From Collybiopsis luxurians FD-317 M1 (lineage: Eukaryota; Basidiomycota; Agaricomycetes; Agaricales; Omphalotaceae), in assembly GCA_000827265.1 (NCBI GenBank), contig KN834771.1, forward strand, positions 1-64,000: 64,000 nucleotides of DNA, given 5' to 3'. The translations under genes and the position numbers were made by a program. This document shows, one piece after another, positions 1-11,646 of this stretch. The notes under the pieces were generated by a model, which was not told the DNA's origin, did not search any database, and was given only the letters and a program-made list of their open reading frames with translations. How positions within the stretch are numbered: position 1 is the stretch's first letter; every line of letters starts with the position of its first letter.

Positions 1-459
1 ACAATATTATTATTAACTTATTGTATATATACTATGCACATATGTATAGGCTTTGTACTACACAAATATACTGTGGTCAAGTATGCTAAGTCAATACAGA
101 GCTTATATTAGTATAATAAACTGTACTTAAAGTATAATAACTGACTAGTAAAACTGAAGTAATAGGTAGCAATAAACCATTACAGCTATATAATAAAATA
201 CAATACTACAGTACATTAAAAGCAATATAAGAGTAGGATATATAGAGTAGAGTAAATAGAAGAACAGATGAAAGTATATTTTATTATTTCACATTTATGT
301 ATTGAAGCCTCAGGACACCTGAAAGATCCCCAGGGACTCTCAGGCTCCACAGGATTTGGGGGGTGTCCCTTGGCATCCTGGGCAGCCTATGTAGCCCAGG
401 ACTCCTGAGAAGCCTTAAACTGCCTGAGGACAACCCATAACAACCCATATGTGCCTGGG
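1..459. other. AT-rich intergenic DNA with a GC-rich fold-back
   Basis: No gene is recognisable here. The first 290 bases are AT-rich and almost free of CpG. A GC-richer segment at 308-429 is bounded by the inverted heptamer CCTCAGG (308-314) and CCTGAGG (423-429). A second inverted pair, GGACACC (313-319) and GGTGTCC (362-368), lies inside it, so it could fold as a hairpin. It may be a small non-autonomous element, but no target-site duplication was identified. Confidence 0.4.
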
Positions 460-2016
460 CTATAGGGTCTTTTTCCTGATGTGGCATTCAAACCAGTCTG
501 GCTCAATGCAGTTTACCAATTTCAAAATGTTCATCTTTCTGAATGGGTCAATTAGTGCATGCTTTTTATATACCACTTTGGGTATGCCATGCCAACAGGG
601 AGGTGTACCTCTGGTCAGTGTGGATGCCTGAACAGCAGAAGATGCTCAGGCTGCTGCTCTATTCATGGAGAAATGGAATTTGAGGGTCACTGTTAAGAGT
701 ACAGGGTAAGAGCACAAAAGTCTGATTCTGAGTACAACTTCTAACCAGAATACAGACATGATTATCTGGGCTGTAGTTCAGGTTGAGGATCATTTCACAT
801 AACATGAAGGATATCAACTATGATAGTTCATTCATTCCAGAAGGAGGTCCATCCCATGCAACCTTTAACAGTGAGCTCTCAATTCAGCTGAGCTTTTTGC
901 TCTGAACCTAAATGATCTGCCTCTATCAGCACTCACAGTTGCTGCTGGTGTTCAATGGCACAACCCATACAATGCTGCAGGGGCTAATGAACAAATTATA
1001 GTTGGGGGAATTTCTCCTGCAGGCTCTGTGGGCACTGCAGGAGGTTGGGTACAAGGTGGGGGCCATGGAATGTAAGCTTCTCTATACACCACAGTAAATT
1101 GCTTTTTTTACAAGTCAAAGTAGATTCTCACCTCAGTTCAGAATTGGTGAGCAACTTGATCTTGATTTGGTTAATCTTTGCATACTCATCCTCTGTGTCC
1201 AGGTATGGACAATGCTGTTCAATTCACAATTATCACCTCTTTTGGATTGCACTTGACTGCCAATGCCTATTCATATCTGGATTTCTTCTGGGTGTTTATT
1301 GTACATGGGCCGATCTGGAGTGTCAAAGCTCATTCAAGCTTTTCGCTCACAGCCTACATGTAGGTGGTGGATCATATGGAGTTCTCACTTCTGTCACATA
1401 CAACACTCACCCTGAGGAACCTGTTGTCTTCATTACCATTGAAGCAGCTGCTACACCTGCAACAGCCCAATCAATTGTCTCAGAATTCATAGGCTTTTCC
1501 CCCTTGCTACCTGACCTGGACTAGAGAGGGTACACTTAGTTCTCTTCGCAGGAGTTTCTCTTCTATGGCATTGCTCCAAATACAAGTTGGGCAGATGCAA
1601 ATGTGACTGTTAAGCCATTATTTGACTTTGTAGCAAATGCTACCTCTGGCACTGCAATTGAAGCAACACAGCTATTTCCCTCTTTCTACTCAGTGTTTAC
1701 AGGTATCTTTGCTGCAAACCCTTCTGAAATGGATTGAGAAGGCTCAAATGCTGAACTGGTTTTGAGACTTCTTCTGAGAGATTTGATTGAACTGATCCAG
1801 GGACAGCTGCAGAAATGTTATTGAGCATGAATAACACAGTAATTTATCAGTGAGTGTGGTCTTTCAGGGAACTGTATTGTTCATGATTTTAAATCCATAG
1901 CTTGGTAGCTGGAGGAGCAGTGTCCAAGGCCAATCTGGATTCCACTGGTCTTAGTCCTGCCTGGCGGAGGGCTGCAGCTTAGTTAGGCCTGGCCAGAAGG
2001 AACAAATGTTAGTGTA
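460..2016 (+). pseudogene. FAD-linked oxidase (berberine-bridge type) pseudogene, copy 1
   Basis: This is a 5'-truncated, degenerate copy of a secreted FAD-dependent oxidoreductase with a PCMH-type FAD domain and a C-terminal BBE domain. Recognisable pieces are the stretch around SNQSGSMQ (about 480-630), the FAD-loop signature GTAGGWVQGGGHG (about 1030-1066), the segment GSYGVLTSVTYNTHPEEP (about 1365-1420), and the part ending WPEGTNV (about 1985-2012). Several in-frame stops lie between 640 and 880 and around 1735-1800. The sequence is strongly CpG-poor and TpG/CpA-rich. Homology with copy 2 stops at about 2016, where the retroelement begins, so the gypsy element appears inserted into the exon. 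The protein cannot be made as it stands. Confidence 0.8.
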
Positions 2017-2335
2017 GTAGCAGCATCACTACTGCTTTGACATTTCTTAATTCAGACAAACAGACTTTGTTTATAGAATTCATTACTTATTTAGTGTATC
2101 TTTTCCCATGCCCTCTCACTATATATAGTTATATACACTCACTTCACCACTCCTCAGACTTACTTTCATGCTACGGACACACTTAGGACATACTGAGACT
2201 AATAGAACTTGTTGTATTCAGTGCCCACATGAGACTGTTAGCTCAGTGATAAGCTAACCACTTAAGCTCAAACCACTGAGCCTAAGAAACCACTTGTATA
2301 GTGGTTACACTTTTTTGAACATCGAGAACCCACAA
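2017..2335 (+). repeat. Probable 5' LTR of the gypsy element
   Basis: The boundary is inferred where oxidase copy 1 stops matching copy 2. The segment begins TGTAGTAGCAGC and ends near CCCACA. It is followed by TTGGTGTCAAACTG at about 2340-2353, which resembles the tRNA-primed primer-binding site of Ty3/gypsy elements. An internal palindrome (GCTCAGTG...CACTGAGC, about 2242-2281) is present. No matching 3' LTR is seen in the window, so the exact ends are not confirmed. Confidence 0.4.
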
Positions 2336-5300
2336 GTCCTTGGTGTCAAACTGTGTTGTCCATTAGGAATACCCTCAGACTAGTTCTCATAACTTATTCC
2401 AGTTCAAGAACACAGAACTTCTAATTAGAATTTTTTGTAACTCTAATAAGAGCTCCTGCATTCTATAAAAAGACATGCAGGAATGATCACCTGTGCATGA
2501 AATGCACAACACATCAGAGTACCATTCAGGAACTTCAATACAAGAACAAGAATCTTAAAAACCAGCTCAATCAATGCAATGAGCACATCAAGGAGCTTTC
2601 TGAGAGATTGAAAATGCCTGTCCCCAGTCTGCCAGCAAAGCAATTGAGTTTTGGAAGCATTTCAGGTACCTCTGCAAACCCAAACAACACACCTACTACA
2701 AACCCTCAGATGCACAAATAACCGACTGAACCAGGTGAAATATGCAAGAAGGTTTCTCCCATTTTGGGAGAAACAATGTCTGTTGGCCCAGGAACCAACC
2801 CAAGTTCTCCACTGCAGGGCAAGTCAGCAAAGAACAAAGGTAAAGAATGTGAAACTGAAGACATTTTGGAATCACAAATTGAGACTGACAAGTCTGGATC
2901 TATGTTACTATCCCCATTGCAAGGGGTGAGTGACGAAGTGGATCAAAGGAAGAAAGGGGTTGAACTCCTTGGCTGAGGGACCCTAGAGATAGTGACCCTA
3001 GCTTGTCATCCGAACCAAAGAGGATCAGATGACAAGCATTATTCAAAAAAGAAACAATGCAAGTGCAAAGAAAAAAGTTCCAAGTACTCAAGTTTGCCAG
3101 GATCTTAGTGAACATGGTTGACAAGTCAGGTCAATCTGAGTGGAATGATAAGATCCACAAGCAGCTCCACAGAGTAATGTGAGAGCACTTAAGTACTGTA
3201 CTCCCTCCCATAGAAGGGATAAAGTCAGTAAAAATAAACCCTCCTGACACATTCAATGGCACAGCTGACATCGATATATTCAAACAATGGCTTGTTTGAG
3301 TACTAAATTGGTTAATTGTAAACCAATTAACAGGTGATGATCTAGGCAGTTACCAGATTATTATCCTAGAGTCAATGCTCTCAGGACACACTAAGACTTG
3401 GTACTCTGACCAGGTTTCAGGTCCACACTGCTCAAAAGAGGAGTGGACATTTCCTGAAGTAATCATTGGGTTGTTCCAGCAATTTGTGCAGGACACAGCC
3501 TTTGAACAAGCAGAAGGCAAATGGCACACTGTAAGATATAGCACCAAAGAAGGCATAAAGGATTACTACACCAATCTGCACTGTACTGCAGCAAAGTTGA
3601 TGGTCCCACTACCAACAGTGATCTTCAAAGACTGTATTGTTAGGGGCCTTCTCCTAACTCACACTGCATATTTACAAGACAAGGGAGTCTCCCCTGAAAC
3701 AGCTAAAGTACTCAACATTGTCAAGTGCATATAGTGCAAGGAGGAGAAAGATGCACTCCAGTGCAATGTAGCTGCATCTAAAAGCAGCTATCCTAGCAAT
3801 TCCTATACAGGAACTCAGTCTAGCCTATTGAGAACCCGATGGCAGAAGACAAGTAGTGGAGCAACTTAACCCACTACAAGAACAAGTGCCACATATGGAA
3901 GCACCCATGTTCACTGCAATGCTGCAATGACCATTCCAACAGAATGTTAGAAGGAGTTTCCTAAAGCACAAGCCAAAGGAAACAAGCCTCAAAGTGCAGC
4001 TAAACTTGCAGCTAAGAAACTTTGCTTTGGACATGGAAAGGAAGGCCACTTTGCCTGAGATCCTGTATGCAAATGCTATGGAAAACCAAGCCTATTTGCC
4101 ATCAGAGACAATGAAGAGCCTGGTAAATTGGACAATGATGCTAGTGGTGGACCAAGCATACTGGATGACAAAGTAGGAACCTCTAATGAGGCAACTACAG
4201 TACCTGAAGAGGAAGATCCCTCAGGTACAATTCCCTTCAATGAAGAATCAGAAGGGGAATACAAACTGGAACAGTTCAAGGAGTACATGGGAGGCATGTA
4301 CTATACAAGCTCTGAAGAATACCTTGGAGCCATGTATAATGCAGATACCTCTGACTTAGAGGAATCCACCACTAGCTCTCATTCCATGAGAACAACATTG
4401 GTAACTAGCCCAGAGTTACAAAGTTCATCAGATGAAGAACCACCTGCTCTGCAGGATGTCTCCAAATCTGAAGATGAAAGTGGGTGGCCTATCATTGATG
4501 ATCAATTGGTTGAGTCTGAGAATGATGGCATTAACCTTCCCAATTGAACAAGTTCCCCTATAAGGGAACAGAGTCAGTATATTGTAACTGACTGGTCATC
4601 CTTGAGAGAACTTCCCAACCATTGTTGGGATAAACCTCAAGCTGACAGTACAGAACCCAAATCCATATTCATTCCAGAATGGAATGATATCTGAGCAGAC
4701 AGCTCTAACAAATTACTGTCAGCAGAAGAATATGCTGATGAGACACTATACCTATCTGCCATTGATGACAGTAAAGGAAAAGGTGTGAGGAAGGTCAGTA
4801 TCAACCTCCTCAAGTCATCCCAAAAAGTAAAGCACCCTGAACAGGGTCCTCCTGATGAACACCGTCAGATGACATGTCTCCTCAAGAGAGGGGGACACAC
4901 TGCCCATGTCATGTTTGACTCAGGTAGTTCAATTGATGCTATTAGTCTGCACTTTGCAAATGCATGCAGCATCAAAGTAGTCAAGAACACCTTCAACTCA
5001 GTACCATTGGTAGCCGAGCCAAGTTTGAATTTGGAACTTGGTCTCCCATCACAATAGGGGAGATAAATGTCGATATGTGGTGGGACATAGTTAATATTGA
5101 CAAATACTCAGGGATTATTGGTTCTCACTGGATGCAAAAGAACAAAGTAGTCCTAGACTACATATGTGACCTAATTATTATCAATGGTCACCAAATCCCT
5201 GCATTAACTGCAAAAGAAGATGCAGCTCAACTCTCTCACCATATGGCTATGAGATGAGCAGAACAAAACTTGACAGTACAGTGAAAAGATAATGCCAACC

Positions 5301-6140
5301 CATCAAAATCCACCATCTGACTCTGTGCATTGCGTGAAGCAAATGAAAGAGCAGATAAAGAATGCTTTGTGCCCATGGTGGAAGACATCCTCAATGAAGA
5401 GGACATACATACTGAGCTGTGTTGAATAGCCCGGTCACTACCAACTGGAGCACCAGTAGTAGTATGTCAAATATGCCCAGATGAAAGTCTAGACATTCAT
5501 CCAGACTATCTGCACAACTGCATGGAACTCATACAAGAGTTTTCACACATGTTTAACCCTAAAATGGGAAAAATGTGTGTGGGGGAGGGTATTGAGGTAT
5601 TAAACTCAATTAGAGCCACCTCCTCCACTAAGTCCTCTGACTCAGAAGACATCCCCTCTGAAGAAGAGGAAATGTCCATTGAAGAATGTAAAATTCTTGA
5701 AGAACTTGGAATATTGGAACCAGGTATATACCTAGATCCAACAGTTCAGAACTTCGAATATATTGACTCTGAACATGTCCTTAATCCCAAGGACTGTCTC
5801 TGTGTAATACACTCAAACTGGAGATGCAGACAAATACCTACGTCCTTTAATAAAAAGGGATTAGCTTGTAAGAAATGAGCAGGACACACCTCTACTTACA
5901 GGAGTAGATTCAGAGTTGAACCTGCTGAACTATTGTTCTTCCCAATCAACAAAGTTGAATTAGAAGAACTGTCTGGAACAGTGAAATACACTGATGCAGA
6001 CACCTCTCGGCTCTGTGCCAAGTGGATAGAGAAATACAGGGACATATTGTCAGGAGTCCCTGAAACTCTTCCCCCACTGAGGGAAATTAATCACTGAATA
6101 CCATTAATTAATGAAGTCATAGCAAGAGGTATAATTACTA
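2336..6140 (+). mobile_element. Degenerate Ty3/gypsy retrotransposon (gag, protease, start of RT)
   Basis: The order gag, protease, reverse transcriptase fits Ty3/gypsy. The gag part includes a coiled-coil-like piece (2497-2700) and a capsid-like region with PPDTFNGTADIDIFKQWL (about 3240-3296) running to 3734. A decayed zinc knuckle, CFGHGKEGHFA-stop-DPVC, lies at about 4020-4075. The protease carries the active-site motif FDSGSSIDAIS (about 4912-4945). A linker (5522-5878) leads to the beginning of RT at about 6060-6130 (PPLREINH-stop-IPLINE), after which the element ends abruptly. Several stops are TGA where family sequences have arginine CGA (3297-3299, 4056-4058, 6095-6097), as expected from deamination of methylated CpG. 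It is not functional. Confidence 0.8.
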
Positions 6141-6141
6141 T

Positions 6142-7637
6142 ATGCCTTGTTGCCTAGACAGCTTGAAAGTCCAACTGTCGAAACTTGCCAGTTTTCTTGC
6201 TAAAGTTCTTCTTCTTGGTTTCATCTCATCTGTTCGTGGTCTCAATGACACTTCATCCTCACAATGTCATTGCCTCTACCCAGACTCTTCTTGCTGGCCT
6301 TCAGATGCAGACTTTGCCTCACTAGCTCCCCAGGTCTCCCGGTCTCTCATTTATCCTGTCTCTCCTGAATCTGCCTGCTATCCTGCATCCAATCCATCTG
6401 GGAATTGCACAGAAGTAATTGCAAATGTTTTTGATGGGAACTGGTGCTCAAATCAATCAGGGTCAATGCAGTCCCCTAATTTTGAAATGTTTATCTTGGA
6501 TAATTCTATTTGGCAACTCTGTTGCCAAGGGTTGCCAGCTTAAAATCACACAGTAACTCCAGATGTCACACCAGAACTACTGCAGGTCACATTGTACTCG
6601 AGTTCACACCCAGCATGTTAAAGTACCTTGTGACCTGGTGAATGTCATTGTTTGCAAGATGGCAGATAATGTGAACCAATTTCCATTTTGTGGGAATAGT
6701 ATGAAGGAGGTAAACAGACCCTAATGGCAACAACAGCACAGAAACTCTATATAGATTATTTTGAATAAATCCATCGTATCAGAATTTATTCGCCTTTCCC
6801 CCTCGCTATCAGACCTAGGCTGGGGAGGATACGCCTTCATCTCCCCGCAGTCGTTCCTCTTTGCCGGCCTCGCCCCGAATACAAGCTGGGCAGACGCCAA
6901 CGCGACCGTCAAGCCGTTTTTCGATTTCGTGGCAAATGCCAACTCTGGCAGTGCGATTCTAGATACATTCCCATTCGACACTTTCTACTCGGTGTACACA
7001 AGTCTTCTTTCTACAAACGCCTCTGGAACGGATGGAATAGGCTCGAATAATGAACTCGCTTCGAGGCTTATTCCGAGAGACCTGGTTGAGAAGGACTATG
7101 ACAGGGTCTCAGAGACGTTGTTGAGTTTGAACAATTCATTGCTTTACCAGTAAGTATAGGAATAGTGCTCGACCTGTTTTTATTCGTGGTTCTGAATCTT
7201 TGCAGCTTGGTAGCTGGGGGAGCAGTATCCAAGGTCGATCCAGATCCCACTGGCCTCAATCCTGCCTGGCGGAAGGCTGCTGCTCATGTAGCACTCGGTG
7301 TGAGCTGGCCGGAAGGAACAAGTGTTAGCGACATTCGCCTACTCGAAGATATAGCAAAAGGTTACGTTGGGGTTTTGGAAGGACTTGTAGGGCCTGATGG
7401 GGGAGCCTACTTTAATGAGGTCCGTCCCGCCTGTTTGAAACTACTAGTTTTGTTGAAACAGTTTCTACTTCAAAGGCTTCACTCTATGAACCCAACTTCC
7501 AAGAAACGTTCTTTGGTGATCATTACTCCAAGTTGCAAGCGATCAAAGATCAATATGATCCGGTAGGTCTTTTTGTAGTGGTCGAAGGAGTGGGTTCCGA
7601 AAGATGGGATGATGCGCTCGAGTGTTTGAAAGCTTGA
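6142..7637 (+). pseudogene. FAD-linked oxidase (berberine-bridge type), copy 2, internally deleted
   Basis: The 5' part (6142-6495) encodes a signal-peptide-like start (KLASFLAKVLLLGFISSVRG), then CLYPDSSCWPSDADFASL and the FDGNW..NQSGSMQ region. The expected start appears as CTG TCG AAA near 6175 rather than ATG. At about 6496 homology stops, and about 270 unrelated bases replace the middle of the gene, including the FAD-binding loop. Homology resumes at about 6767 (SIVSEFIRLSPSLSDL) and continues through short introns to the BBE-type tail (FFGDHYSKLQAIKDQYDPVGLF..VGSERW) and TGA at 7635-7637. The 5' part is CpG-poor, while the 3' part has ordinary CpG. Without the FAD core it should be inactive. 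The 3' end converges on the catalase gene. Confidence 0.8.
6496..6766. other. Foreign segment replacing the middle of oxidase copy 2
   Basis: About 270 bases with no similarity to the oxidase. Near the left edge is the 19-base palindrome TTGGCAACTCTGTTGCCAA (about 6510-6528), and on the right an AT-rich stretch ends in TTGAATAAAT. The segment is CpG-poor and contains no plausible reading frame. It may be a transposon end or repair filler left by the deletion. Confidence 0.45.
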
Positions 7638-7786
7638 TCTTTTCGAAGTGATTTCGTTATTCAGCTGCTCACAAGTGTCTTTCGTGTTTTTAACTATCGA
7701 ATGTATAGTACATTCTCCTTCGTATATACATACTTGTACAAACTGTCGATGACTATTATAACAACAGAAACAGAGTGATCTCGTTT

Positions 7787-10353
7787 TCAATACGCAACTC
7801 GGCTCGTCAACCCATCAAGCTCTCTCTGATAGCATCGGTGCTTGCTGACTTCATAGGCAAAGTTGCTGATGAATCCCTTATCGCCGCCGGAAGCGATATT
7901 CAGCACATCTGTCGCAGCACTCTTCAAGGAGTAACTGCCGGCAGTAATCACTCCGTACGAGGTGACGACAGTGTCAGAATCTGACGAGGAGAACGATAAC
8001 TCAGAAACAAAGTGTGAGAGGGCAAAGGCTATTGTCTTTGAACCTAGGATTGCAAAGTTAGTATTCAGCACACATCCAAGAGATAAGATGCTATTCACCT
8101 TCACCGATACCCGCAATCGTCTTGCAATGCCCAAAAGCCTCCGCAATCCAATGAACGACTCGTCCATTACCCCTCAACGTCTTTCCAAACAACTCATTGC
8201 CCCTCGGAATATACAGCGCATCGAACATGGTGCTTCTCTGACCTTCAAAGTGGTGATCAGCAAAGAGGTTCTCTCCACCACTAGAGGTAGAAATGTGCCC
8301 TCTTCGCGGCGCAATGACGAACGGGACTGCTCCGCCGGCTTTCAAGGCGGCCTTCATCACCATTACACCCGACAGATCGACCCCATCAGCTACGAGGATG
8401 GCAATTCTGCGGGATTTGATAGTCGGCTTCGACGGCGCAAAGTCGAGTTGGCTGAGTCCGAATGATTTCTTGCCGTGGTTTTCGCGTGCAGGTTTCTCGG
8501 GCATGACTCCGCCAACGTTGGCAGCGACATCTTTGGCAAGGTTGAAGTCGATGTGGTTGAGCACCTTTGTGTAAGTTTCGTACACGACCGGATCATCGCA
8601 GTGACTCAATTCGAAAGAGAAGGCAGCGATCAGGTGCGCACGTTCATGCGGCGCGAGCGAGTTGACGAAAAGCTGAGCCTGGTTGAAATGTTCCTGGAAC
8701 TTGGGAGTTCGGATACGCTGTTTAATTCCTGCGACCTTTTGAGCGAAACTTGGGAAAGGATCAATTAGCCAATACGCGGAAAAGACTTGTGAAACCAACA
8801 CTTACTCGTGATATCCACCTTTCTCAACAGGGACCGGCGGTCCAGCACTCTTGCGATTTGGCCAGTAATTGACCGGACTCTTGTGGATGCGAGACTGATG
8901 CTGACCGTCGCGGTGGTGATTCATGACCGGACATACTGGCCTATTGATGGGTAGCTGCAAGCGCAAATGGATTAGCTGTAGTTGAATCACAATGGGCGCT
9001 AAATCAACATACCTGTTCCCAGTTGATACCAAGTCGAGTGATTTGAGTATCGAAATAGGAGAAGTTTCGACCTTGCAAAAGCGGATCGTCACTGAAGCCG
9101 ATACCAGGAACGACATGACTGGTACAGAAAGCAGCTTGTTCCGTTTCTGGGAAGAACTCGTCGACAGTTTTGTTCAAGACGAGCTCTCCGACTTCCTGCA
9201 AGGGAACAAGCTCCGCCGGCCAAACCTTTGTCGCATCGAGAATGTCGAAATCAAAGTTGTGCTCGTCCTTCTCGGCGATCGTCTGGATAGCCAATGTCCA
9301 TTTTGGTGGGGCACCATTTACGATCGCTTCTTCGAGATCTTTGCGGTGGAAATCGGGGTCCTGGCCGCCGAGCTTAAGAGCTTCATCCCAGACGAGGGAA
9401 TGTACACCAAGCTCGGGCTGCCAATGAAATTTGACAAAGAAGCGTTCACCGGCGGGGTTGATTAGAGTGTATGTGTTGACTCCGAACCCTTGCATCATCC
9501 TGTAGGAACGGGGTATTCCTGATAAATTGAACTAGTTGAAAAGTGAAATCGAGTACATATGATAAAATCTTTACCTCGATCTGACATTGCCCAGCACACC
9601 ATGTGCGCAGACTCAGGTTGCAGACCGACAAAATCCCAAAAGTTATTGTGCGCGCTCTGACCTTGAGGGACTTCATTGTGAGGCTCAGGTTTCACGGCGT
9701 GGATGATATCGGGAAACTTGATGGCGTCTTGAATGAAAAAAACAGGGATGTTATTGCCTACGATATCCCAATTTCCTTCCTACTCAGCATAATCAGAAAT
9801 ATGGGAAAACATCAGGAACCTAAAAGAACTTACTTCGGTATACATTTTCACAGCGAATCCTCGAACATCTCGAACAGTGTCGGCACTTCCGCGCGAACCT
9901 TGTACGGTGCTGAATCTCACGAATACAGGTGTCGTTCGCGAAGGGTCGGTTAAAACAGGAGCAAAGGTGTACTTGGAAGCAGGCGAGCCCTCAAAGGCTT
10001 TGAAGTAACCATGAGCACCAGTTCCTCGAGCATGGACCACCCTTTCAGGGATTCTCTCGTGGTCAAAACGGTGGATTTTTTCGCGGGCTATTTGATCTTC
10101 TAGAAGAGAAGGGCCATGTTTCTGGCCATCAGAGAGGCGTAGCCTACAAAGGAATAAAATGTCAGTTGAGTAGCAGTGATCTCTACGCACTCGATGCTCA
10201 CCAGTTATCTGTCTCTGGAATATATACACCGTGGTCGGTTGTAAGACCGGTCGAGGGTGTTATTTCGACAGTATCGCGTTTCAAGTCTGAAATTTTGGCG
10301 TTGTTTACCATGCTGGTGAAGGCTTGTTTCACAGACTGGCCAACGGTGGACAT
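7787..10353 (-). CDS. Large-subunit heme catalase with C-terminal DJ-1/PfpI-like domain
   Basis: This enzyme breaks hydrogen peroxide into water and oxygen. The start ATG at 10353 gives [17 protein letters not shown] and then the catalase core over about nine exons. Core landmarks are the distal histidine in [14 protein letters not shown] (about 10050), the catalytic asparagine in [12 protein letters not shown] (about 9760) and the proximal heme tyrosine in [14 protein letters not shown] (about 9050). After the core come the helical linker ([12 protein letters not shown], about 8740) and a flavodoxin-like domain ([21 protein letters not shown], about 8400), ending SRVAY-stop at 7787-7789. This layout is that of large-subunit (clade 2, about 700-750 residue) catalases. 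No signal peptide is obvious, so cytosolic or peroxisomal action is likely. A TATA-like run lies 35 bases upstream of the ATG. It is transcribed in the same direction as the two genes upstream. Confidence 0.93.
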
Positions 10354-10387
10354 AAAAAAAAAGTAGCTAAATACGAACCAGAAACAT

Positions 10388-10395
10388 TATATATA
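10388..10395 (-). promoter_or_regulatory. TATA-like box of the catalase gene
   Basis: TATATATA lies 35-42 bases upstream of the catalase ATG on the minus strand. If used, it implies a very short leader. Confidence 0.4.
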
Positions 10396-10787
10396 GGCCG
10401 TGACTGGGATCTCTGAGATCTCTGGACGTTTAAAAATCGTCATTTCCAGGTCATCATAAGCAAAAAATTGAGCGATGGCTCGAATTTTGACTTCATGGGT
10501 AACGTCATGAGAGGAAGGAGCAAAAAAGTTTCAAGCGGCGCGCCGCCCACGTGCAAAGGTCAAAGCAAGGTATCGCTGACTCAACGCCATCCTATAGAAA
10601 GAAGCCTGTTGGTTCAATAAGAGAAACAATATTACCGCAACCAGGGTTGAGGAGGAAGGAGTATCCACGTTGCACATCCAACTTGAAAGAACCAAACTAT
10701 GTATGATACAACAAATACAGGAAATACATACACGGTCCAATGTCCGCAGGGCTAATGGTAACTCTTCTCCTTAGCGCCTGAATTTAT
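10396..10787. other. Intergenic, catalase upstream region
   Basis: This stretch lies between the catalase start and the 3' end of the DUF7330 gene. No coding signal was recognised. It contains GGCGCGCCGCCCACGTG at about 10537-10553, a GC-rich E-box-like site (CACGTG) that could bind bHLH factors; this is inference. Confidence 0.4.
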
Positions 10788-11646
10788 TCAAAAAGCCTTG
10801 ATCATCCCGGGTCGCTGTACTTCAGGAAGCTCAGGATCTTCATCTTCGAAACAAATACTAACATTCCCATGTTTTGATTCCACAGCTATCGAATCATCGG
10901 CCCTCTTATGATCCCGAGCATTATAATCTCCAACATAGATGTGCTTTGTACCCTGTACGTCGTTAAAGACGGCTGCTTGAGCAGATACAGCATCGGACAT
11001 CTAAACGCGGCCGTGTTTGGTGGTCCCTGTGATCATACCTCGATATGTATGGGGAATCTTCACAACCACACTTCCGTTCCGAGATTCAGCTTTCAAGTCG
11101 AAAGCAGGGAGTGAACGCTCACGGCGCTTTGAAATGGTAAGCCGAGAGAGTACGGACACAGCATTTAACTCACGATACAAGTGGAAACAGCTCCGTGTGT
11201 AGAAGATGTATTTATGAGGACTTTTTCTCGGTGGATCCACCCGTCTATTTTGAGTATGGGTTTGTCGAGGAGATACAAGATCGTCGAGACGTTTCCATGG
11301 GTTGATAACGCACGGAAATTGCACCGATGCTTTTTACTTTGGCCATCAGGCAAAGGTGCGAGAAACTCGTCGGGAACTTCCAGCGAGGGATCAAGAAGGT
11401 AAGTGCCTTGGACGGAACGGTCTTTCGGATCCAATAAAACATAGTTGGATGGTTTGAGATCATCTGGTGAAACGGGTGGGGGCTTAGACGAAGAAGACGC
11501 AGGGTCAGATTGGGCATAAGGCGGAGGAGATCTCTGCGGAAGGCACATTTTGTTAAGATATAAGATGGAAAGAGTATAGTTTACCGTACATCTGTCGCAG
11601 GTGAGCCGGGCGAGGACTCCTGGGGAGACTTTTGAGTGTCGATCAT
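10788..11646 (-). CDS. DUF7330-type protein, interrupted by one in-frame stop
   Basis: The ATG at 11644-11646 opens a short exon (IDTQKSPQESSPGSPATD), followed by a Pro/Ser-rich segment (RSPPPYAQSDPASSSSKPPP). The repeat-rich body follows, with several 'S.HGSV'-like beta units: STHGNVSTILYLL, SSTHGAVST, AESRNGSVVVKIPHTYRGM, TKHGRV, and SKHGNVSICFED near the end. This matches the DUF7330 family common in agaricomycetes, whose function is unknown. The exon containing HGRV reaches TAG at 11001-11003, and the next codon in the same frame is ATG of SDAVSAQAAVFND, which clearly continues the domain. The gene is therefore either a recent pseudogene, a polymorphism, or carries an unusual splice not recognised here. 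It lies between catalase and glycerol kinase on the same strand. Confidence 0.7.

Noticed and set aside
2242..2281. tRNA-like phrase TTAGCTCAGTGATAAGC
   Set aside because: It lacks anticodon and T arms and forms part of a palindrome inside the probable LTR.
7962..9465. Long plus-strand frames
   Set aside because: Antisense of the catalase exons.
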